Positions 59,789 to 64,000 of a stretch of 64,000 nt of DNA are shown one piece after another. The stretch comes from an uncultured Subdoligranulum sp. (GTDB lineage Bacteria; Bacillota; Clostridia; Oscillospirales; Ruminococcaceae), in contig UQZO01000009.1 of NCBI GenBank assembly GCA_900545545.1, positions 19,441-83,440 of the forward strand, given 5' to 3'. Every line of letters starts with the position of its first letter. Position 1 is the stretch's first letter. Made by a program: the position numbers and the translations under genes. The notes below the pieces were generated by a model. That model was not told the DNA's origin, searched no databases, and worked only from the letters and a program-made list of their open reading frames with translations.

Positions 59789-60610
59789 CTATACCAGCCG
59801 TTTCCGGGCGGCCCGGCTGATGGTTTCAATGATAAACACAGTGACGAACAGTGCCAGCAGAATCATGCCAACGCTGGCATACTCACGCCAACCAATCTTC
59901 TCGTTCAGGATCAGACCAAGGCCGCCTGCTCCCACATACCCCAGAATAGAGGCGTAGCGCACATTGCCCTCGAAGCAAAATAGGCAGTTAGACAGATAGG
60001 AGGGCAGCACCTGGGGGACGATGGCGCTGATAAAGGAGCGCACCTTGGTGGCCCCCATAGCCTCCATGGCTTCAAAAGGTCCCATATCCACCGTCTCGAT
60101 TTCTTCATAGAGAATCTTGCCGATGTAAGCGAAGGTAAAGATGGCGATGGCTGTGGTGCCCGCCAGAGTACCCAGGCCGAAAATGTAGGTGGCAATCAGG
60201 GCGGAGACCAGGGTAGGCAAAGTGCGGATGATACTCAACAGCAGACGCATAGCTGCCACGACCACCCGGCTGTGGATGATGTTGGTGGATGCCAGCATAG
60301 CGAAGGGCACCACCAGGATGGAGCCAATGAAGGAACCCAGCAGGGACATCTTGATGGTGTCGAACAGGGGCTGCCAAATTTGGGGCATATAGTCCCACTC
60401 CGGCGGGATCATCTCCCCCAGAATCACAAAAAACTCCTTGATCCGACTGACCAGGACCCCCATGTCAAAGCCGGTGACCTCCACCGAAAGGATCGTCATA
60501 GCAACCAAAATCACTGCTGCCAGCGGAGCACGAGATCTGGGTTTGGAAACCTGCTTTCCGTTGGGTAGGGTAAGCAATCTGGGTGGAAAGATTTTGTCGT
60601 ATATACTCAT
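59789..60610 (-). CDS. phnE: Phosphonate-type ABC transporter permease (first PhnE)
   Basis: A 273-residue permease with six predicted membrane segments; MLASTNIIHSRVVVAAMRLL and IIRTLPTLVSALIAT are conserved. The cytoplasmic loop AMEAMGATKVRSFISAIVPQ is the EAA contact. It overlaps phnC by 4 bases (ATGA). Two different PhnE subunits indicate a heterodimeric channel. Confidence 0.93.
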   Translation of the reverse strand: MSIYDKIFPPRLLTLPNGKQVSKPRSRAPLAAVILVAMTILSVEVTGFDMGVLVSRIKEFFVILGEMIPPEWDYMPQIWQPLFDTIKMSLLGSFIGSILVVPFAMLASTNIIHSRVVVAAMRLLLSIIRTLPTLVSALIATYIFGLGTLAGTTAIAIFTFAYIGKILYEEIETVDMGPFEAMEAMGATKVRSFISAIVPQVLPSYLSNCLFCFEGNVRYASILGYVGAGGLGLILNEKIGWREYASVGMILLALFVTVFIIETISRAARKRLV

Positions 60611-61359
60611 GCCGGTTCCTCCTGCTTTCCCTGATAGATGGAGTCCAGCACCGCCTGATCCACCTGATTGGCCGGGCCGTCATAAACGATCTCCCCGGCC
60701 CGGATACCAATCACCCGGGTTGCGTACTGGAGGGCCAACTCCACATGGTGGATGTTAATGAGTACCGTAATGTGCATATCCCGGTTGATTCGCTGAAAAT
60801 CGTCCATCACCTGTTTGGCAGTCACCGGGTCCAGAGAGGCCACCGGCTCATCCGCCAGGATAATCTGAGGATTCTGGGCCAGGGTCCGAGCCAGGGCCAC
60901 ACGCTGCTGTTGGCCGCCGGAAAGCTGATCCGCCCGGACAAAGGCTTTGTCCAGAATTCCCATTTGATCCAGGGCTTCCAGCGCCTTCATCTTTTCCTCC
61001 TTCGTGAAGATGCCAAAAGTTGCCCGCCACCAGGGCAGATCAGGGACAAAGGCGGTGAGCACATTCTTGATAACAGTGGTGCGGGTAATCAGGTTGAATG
61101 ACTGGAAGATCATGCCGATACGGCGACGAAATTTCCGCAAGTTTTTTCCATGCAGGGTCATCACATCGGTGCCGTCCACCGTCAGTTGGCCCTGGGTAAT
61201 GTCGTGCATCCGATTGATGGTACGAATCAGGGTGGACTTGCCCGCGCCTGACAGGCCGATGATGGCTACAAACTCCCCTTGGTCAATGGTCAGGTTGATG
61301 TGCTTCAGGGCCTCGAATCCATTCGGATAACGCTTTTCTACTTCTTTGAATTCTATCAT
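60607..61359 (-). CDS. phnC: Phosphonate-type ABC transporter ATP-binding protein
   Basis: A 250-residue ATPase. Walker A IIGLSGAGKSTLIRTI at about 34-49, signature LSGGQQQRVALARTL at about 145, Walker B IILADEPVASLDP. It drives uptake with two PhnE permeases and PhnD. A hairpin (61379-61411) between phnD and phnC may set the ratio of binding protein to transporter. Confidence 0.95.
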   Translation of the reverse strand: MIEFKEVEKRYPNGFEALKHINLTIDQGEFVAIIGLSGAGKSTLIRTINRMHDITQGQLTVDGTDVMTLHGKNLRKFRRRIGMIFQSFNLITRTTVIKNVLTAFVPDLPWWRATFGIFTKEEKMKALEALDQMGILDKAFVRADQLSGGQQQRVALARTLAQNPQIILADEPVASLDPVTAKQVMDDFQRINRDMHITVLINIHHVELALQYATRVIGIRAGEIVYDGPANQVDQAVLDSIYQGKQEEPA

Positions 61360-61378
61360 GATACTCTCCCTATCCCAA

Positions 61379-61411
61379 ACGAGGGAGGAAAGCCTCGGCC
61401 TCCCTCCCTCA
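61379..61411 (-). terminator. Attenuating hairpin between phnD and phnC
   Basis: On the minus strand, GAGGGAGG pairs with CCTCCCTC across a 10-base loop and is followed by GTTTG. It lies between genes of one operon, so partial termination would leave more PhnD than transporter. Confidence 0.6.
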
Positions 61412-61435
61412 TTTGTGGTTCATGTTTGATTGAGT

Positions 61436-62539
61436 TTAACCCGCGCTGTTCAGAGACTGGATCATCTCCTGAGCGGCCCGTTCAGAGTCGTAGTCCTCGG
61501 ACTTCGCCCACTGATAGCCGTTGTGGCTGTAGATGGCGATGACCTCTTTGCCTTCCTCGGTATTGCCGATGTTGATGAAGGCCTGACCCAAAGCCTGCTT
61601 GAAATCATCGTCCATGATGGGCGAGGTCTTGCTGACACTGATGGTGTCATTGTAAATAGCGGGAGTGACGCCAACCACAGCGGTGTCATCCCAGATGCTG
61701 TTGGTCATGCCGTACTCGGTTGTCCACTCATCCTCATAGTCCCGGCGGGCGTCGGCATAGGTGCAGAGGATGTCCACCTGACCGGAGGCCAGACGGGCGA
61801 AGGCACTGCCGTAGGAGTCAGACTGCACCGCGTGGGGCAGGTCGGTGATATTCTTGTCGAAGTTCTCCTGGAGCCACAGAGAGGGGTAGATGTATCCGGC
61901 AGGAGAGGAGGAATTGGCCACACTCCAGTTGGCACTGCTCACGTCCTCCCAGGTGAGGGCCTCGCCAGCGTTGACCTTGGCGGCCAGCTCCTTGCCCTTC
62001 TCAGAGGGACCGGCGATCATCAGGGCACGGTAGCTGGTGACCTGCTCAGTGGTAGGCTCGGTGGGGGCGTTGTCGTTCCAGTCCTTGGCATTATCGGAGT
62101 CAATGGACAGGCCGTCACGGGTGGCGGTCAGCAACACGTCGCAGCCGTCATCGTAGAGCACATAGGTGCCGCCGGGGATCAGGCCCACATCGGCGGTACC
62201 GGCGGCCAGAGCCTCGCCCACTGCCTCATAGCTGGTGCCCACGGTGATGTCCACCTCGCCAACATCGTACCCAAGCGTCGCCAATTCATCGGTGAGCATC
62301 TGCTTCAAGGGTTCGGTAGCGGTAATGATTTCCTCTGGTTCGCGGGATGGAACAAAAGCAATCCGCAAGGTATCAATCTTTTTGTTGCTGGTTTCAGAAG
62401 TCGCTGTGGTACTTGCACTGCTGTCTGTGGAACTTGTGCTGCTGGTGCTGCTTTGGGGCTCGCTGTTTTGGCCGCCGCAGCCAGCCAGTAGGCCAACACA
62501 CATCACACCAGCCAGCAGGAGAGAAAATGCTTTTTTCAT
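61436..62539 (-). CDS. phnD: PhnD-type substrate-binding lipoprotein
   Basis: A 367-residue binding protein. Lipoprotein signal peptide with lipobox LLAGCGGQ (Cys about 22), then Ser/Thr-rich linker, then PhnD-like fold: IAFVPSREPEEIITATEPLK, DVGLIPGGTYVLYDD and GYIYPSLWLQENF. ATG 62539 has AAGGAGG upstream. Substrate class is phosphonate or phosphate ester; it cannot be told from sequence. First gene of the operon behind a LacI-type operator. Confidence 0.92.
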   Translation of the reverse strand: MKKAFSLLLAGVMCVGLLAGCGGQNSEPQSSTSSTSSTDSSASTTATSETSNKKIDTLRIAFVPSREPEEIITATEPLKQMLTDELATLGYDVGEVDITVGTSYEAVGEALAAGTADVGLIPGGTYVLYDDGCDVLLTATRDGLSIDSDNAKDWNDNAPTEPTTEQVTSYRALMIAGPSEKGKELAAKVNAGEALTWEDVSSANWSVANSSSPAGYIYPSLWLQENFDKNITDLPHAVQSDSYGSAFARLASGQVDILCTYADARRDYEDEWTTEYGMTNSIWDDTAVVGVTPAIYNDTISVSKTSPIMDDDFKQALGQAFINIGNTEEGKEVIAIYSHNGYQWAKSEDYDSERAAQEMIQSLNSAG

Positions 62540-62563
62540 TCTGTGATCCTCCTTGTTGTTTCT

Positions 62564-62574
62564 GTAAACGTTTC
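62564..62574. promoter_or_regulatory. LacI-type operator upstream of phnD
   Basis: GTAAACGTTTC contains the palindrome AAACGTTT (62566-62573) typical of LacI/GalR/CcpA operators. It lies 25 bases before the phnD start, and the LacI gene is directly upstream. The likely role is repression of the importer. Confidence 0.6.
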
Positions 62575-62636
62575 TGGGGTTACTATTAAATTTATCTGTT
62601 ATAGAGGGAATGCCCTCTGATAACCGCTTCAGTGAT

Positions 62637-63614
62637 TCAGGCTGTGTCGCCAATCTTCAGGTGGGTGGGCACCGTGACGGTCACTGCCTGGGAACGACGC
62701 TGACTGATCCGGCCAAAAAGCAGTTCCAGGGCGTTTTCCCACACATAGTCCGGGAACATCTCGAGGCAGGTGCCGGTGGGCCACTTGCTCTCCAAGGTTT
62801 GAATATCCTGATAGATGATGACCGCCACATCTTTCGGCACACGGACGCCCAGTTCTCGGAAAGCCTCTAAAGCGCCTTCAGCCACCTCATCGCTGCCCAG
62901 CAGGACAGCTTCGGCCAGAGTATGTTCCTCCACGGCCTTCTTCGCCAGCGCATAGCCACTTTCTCGGCTGATTTCCCCCACATGGAAGGTTCGGGGATCG
63001 TACTGACCACGCTTTTCCAAGATGTGCCGGATGGCGGCCAGACGGTGGGTGCCGATGCGGCCATTAGCCCCGTCGTAAATACCGCCGATATACCCCAGGC
63101 CGGTGTACCGTTTCTGATCCAGCAGGTAGGACACCATCTGCTCCTGGCCCCGGTCGAAGTCCACCTGCACCTGGTCGAACTCGTAGTTGTGCTGGTTGGA
63201 GTTTACAAAGACGATGGCGAAGGACAGGGAGCGTAGAAAGTCGATTTCCTTCTCGCTGAACACCCCCAAGGCGATAATGCCATCTACCTTTTGAGGCTCA
63301 CCGAAAGTCAACCGAACAAAGGTTACCTCGTACTGGTCGGTCATCATCTGTACCAGACAGGACAGGGACGAGAGCCGTACATTGTGCCGGTCTGGGCGGA
63401 TGATCCGCCAGTCCGCCACCCCAATGACCAGGTGCGTTTTATGCTCTGCCGCCTTTCTCTGGCGAGGAGATACATAGCCCAAGACGTGGGCCGCCTGAAA
63501 AATCCGGGCCCGCACCTCCGGTGAGACAGAGATGTTGTCGTCCTTGTTCAAAACCCGTGAGACCGCCGCAGTCGAGACCTGAGCGGCCTGGGCCACATCT
63601 TTGATTGTCGCCAT
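62637..63614 (-). CDS. LacI-family transcriptional regulator
   Basis: A 325-residue repressor. N-terminal HTH MATIKDVAQAAQVSTAAVSR at 1-20, hinge AARIFQAAHVLGYV, then periplasmic-binding-protein-like ligand domain (IGVADWRIIRPDRHNV, GYIGGIYDGANGRIGTHR, EAVLLGSDEVAEGAL). ATG 63614 has AGGGGGTG upstream. It is adjacent to the phn-like operon and shares its direction; the operator at 62564 links it to that operon. It senses an imported sugar or ester. Confidence 0.93.
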   Translation of the reverse strand: MATIKDVAQAAQVSTAAVSRVLNKDDNISVSPEVRARIFQAAHVLGYVSPRQRKAAEHKTHLVIGVADWRIIRPDRHNVRLSSLSCLVQMMTDQYEVTFVRLTFGEPQKVDGIIALGVFSEKEIDFLRSLSFAIVFVNSNQHNYEFDQVQVDFDRGQEQMVSYLLDQKRYTGLGYIGGIYDGANGRIGTHRLAAIRHILEKRGQYDPRTFHVGEISRESGYALAKKAVEEHTLAEAVLLGSDEVAEGALEAFRELGVRVPKDVAVIIYQDIQTLESKWPTGTCLEMFPDYVWENALELLFGRISQRRSQAVTVTVPTHLKIGDTA

Positions 63615-63645
63615 GTGGCACCCCCTTTCGTATCGTTCCAAGCTC

Positions 63646-63673
63646 ATTATATGGCGCTCTCTGTCGAAGTCAA
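63646..63673 (-). promoter_or_regulatory. Promoter of the LacI gene
   Basis: On the minus strand TTGACT (63668-63673) and TATAAT (63646-63651) are 16 bases apart, a near-consensus sigma-70 promoter. A direct repeat tttactaaa follows just upstream. Confidence 0.75.
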
Positions 63674-63751
63674 TATACTTTACTAAAATTTTACTAAATA
63701 ATGAACCGGTTATAACATGGAGTAGTCCTGCAATGCATCGTAAGGGCAAAC

Positions 63752-63781
63752 GGCGGCACGACCAACATGGGCCGTGCCGCC
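63752..63781 (+). terminator. Terminator or bidirectional hairpin
   Basis: GGCGGCACG pairs with CGTGCCGCC, followed by tttcg. It lies just upstream of the insertion sequence. Confidence 0.55.
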
Positions 63782-63853
63782 TTTCGCGTTGTTAGCTTAA
63801 GCGTAAGGACAACCCCCGGCTATGCCGGGGAGTGTAAAGAGATTATATAGTGA

Positions 63854-63919
63854 AAAAGACCTTCTGGTAGAATAAAGTTGCGGTCGGCCAACTGCAACAA
63901 TAAAACCAGGAGGTCTTTT
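63854..63919 (+). promoter_or_regulatory. RBS-sequestering hairpin of IS200 tnpA
   Basis: AAAAGACCTTCTGGT (63854-63868) pairs with ACCAGGAGGTCTTTT (63905-63919), burying the AGGAGG site of tnpA. A smaller hairpin gttgc/gcaac lies inside. This matches the known translational repression of IS200 transposase. Confidence 0.7.
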
Positions 63920-63922
63920 AAC

Positions 63923-64000
63923 ATGAAAGAGAAGGATATCGAAATGCTACAACACACAACATGGAGATGCCAATATCATATAGTGTTTGCGCCAAAATAC
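63923..64000 (+). CDS. tnpA: IS200/IS605 transposase TnpA (partial)
   Basis: ATG 63923 after AGGAGG (9 bases) opens MKEKDIEMLQHTTWRCQYHI followed by VFAPKY at the window end. The opening matches the beta-strand 1 of HUH Y1 transposases (xWxCxYHxVFxPKY). The catalytic His-His pair and Tyr lie beyond the window. Confidence 0.85.
   Translation, partial: MKEKDIEMLQHTTWRCQYHIVFAPKY

Larger units (their letters stand above)
63814..64000 (+). mobile_element. IS200/IS605-family element, left end
   Basis: The left end shows the perfect hairpin CCCCGGC-TAT-GCCGGGG (63814-63830), a subterminal structure typical for recognition by TnpA in IS200/IS605 elements, then the tnpA gene. The element runs off the window. 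Confidence 0.8.

Noticed and set aside
1..64000. CRISPR array, rRNA, group II intron or diversity-generating retroelement
   Set aside because: No regularly spaced repeats, no rRNA-like sequence, and no reverse transcriptase gene were seen in the window.

Overview
The window is low-to-mid GC Firmicutes DNA. The family content (class B sortase with a Cna-B surface protein, a SpoVT-like regulator, ICE-type sigma-like factors, YolD/Y-family polymerase, PhnCDE with a LacI regulator) suggests a gut clostridium of the Oscillospirales type. That placement is inference; no rRNA or marker gene is present to settle it. About 53 kb of the window, from just after a tRNA-Ser gene at 150-237 to about 53 kb, reads as one integrative and conjugative element (ICE). 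Its right attachment site was not found.

Layout of the element. 240-5.5 kb: tyrosine integrase and excisionase-like protein next to the tRNA, a ParM/ParR-like segregation pair, a sigma-like factor with a small HTH protein, and a broken AAA ATPase. 5.5-13.3 kb (minus strand): DNA-processing operon with a cysteine-cluster protein, primase-like protein, putative annealing protein, RecD2 helicase, YqaJ exonuclease and unknowns, preceded by a leader that holds two intrinsic terminators. 13.4-17.6 kb: AAA/DUF4143 ATPase, multi-zinc-ribbon protein, SLOG protein and XRE regulator. 17.6-24.8 kb (minus): SpoVT-like regulator, a MoxR-type AAA protein paired with a HExxH/VWA protein, SSB and small genes. 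24.9-28.4 kb (plus): XRE / ImmA protease / Y-family polymerase / YolD cassette. 28.4-36.3 kb (minus): sigma factor, zinc-finger protein, S1-domain protein, VirD4 coupling protein, and a probable DNA-binding partner. 36.4-53 kb (minus): transfer operon running from a small VirB2-like membrane protein through VirB6-like, M23 hydrolase, VirB4, exported protein, resolvase-like protein and class B sortase to a 2,501-residue thioester/Cna-B adhesin.

From 53.2 to 56.2 kb there is an XRE regulator and three hypothetical genes, probably the element edge or its junction with the chromosome. From 56.6 to 63.6 kb the genes look chromosomal: a LacI repressor and a PhnD-PhnC-PhnE-PhnE importer operon that ends in a cytoplasmic nucleotidase and an inositol-monophosphatase-family enzyme. 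The last 190 bases are the left end of an IS200/IS605 element cut off by the window.

Functionally, VirD4, VirB4, VirB6-like and the M23 hydrolase make the mating channel. The adhesin and sortase probably help cell contact. Primase, helicase, SSB, exonuclease and annealing protein would process incoming single-stranded DNA, and ParMR would stabilise the excised circle. Several XRE regulators, two sigma-like factors and terminators inside 5' leaders suggest layered control. No antibiotic resistance gene was recognised.
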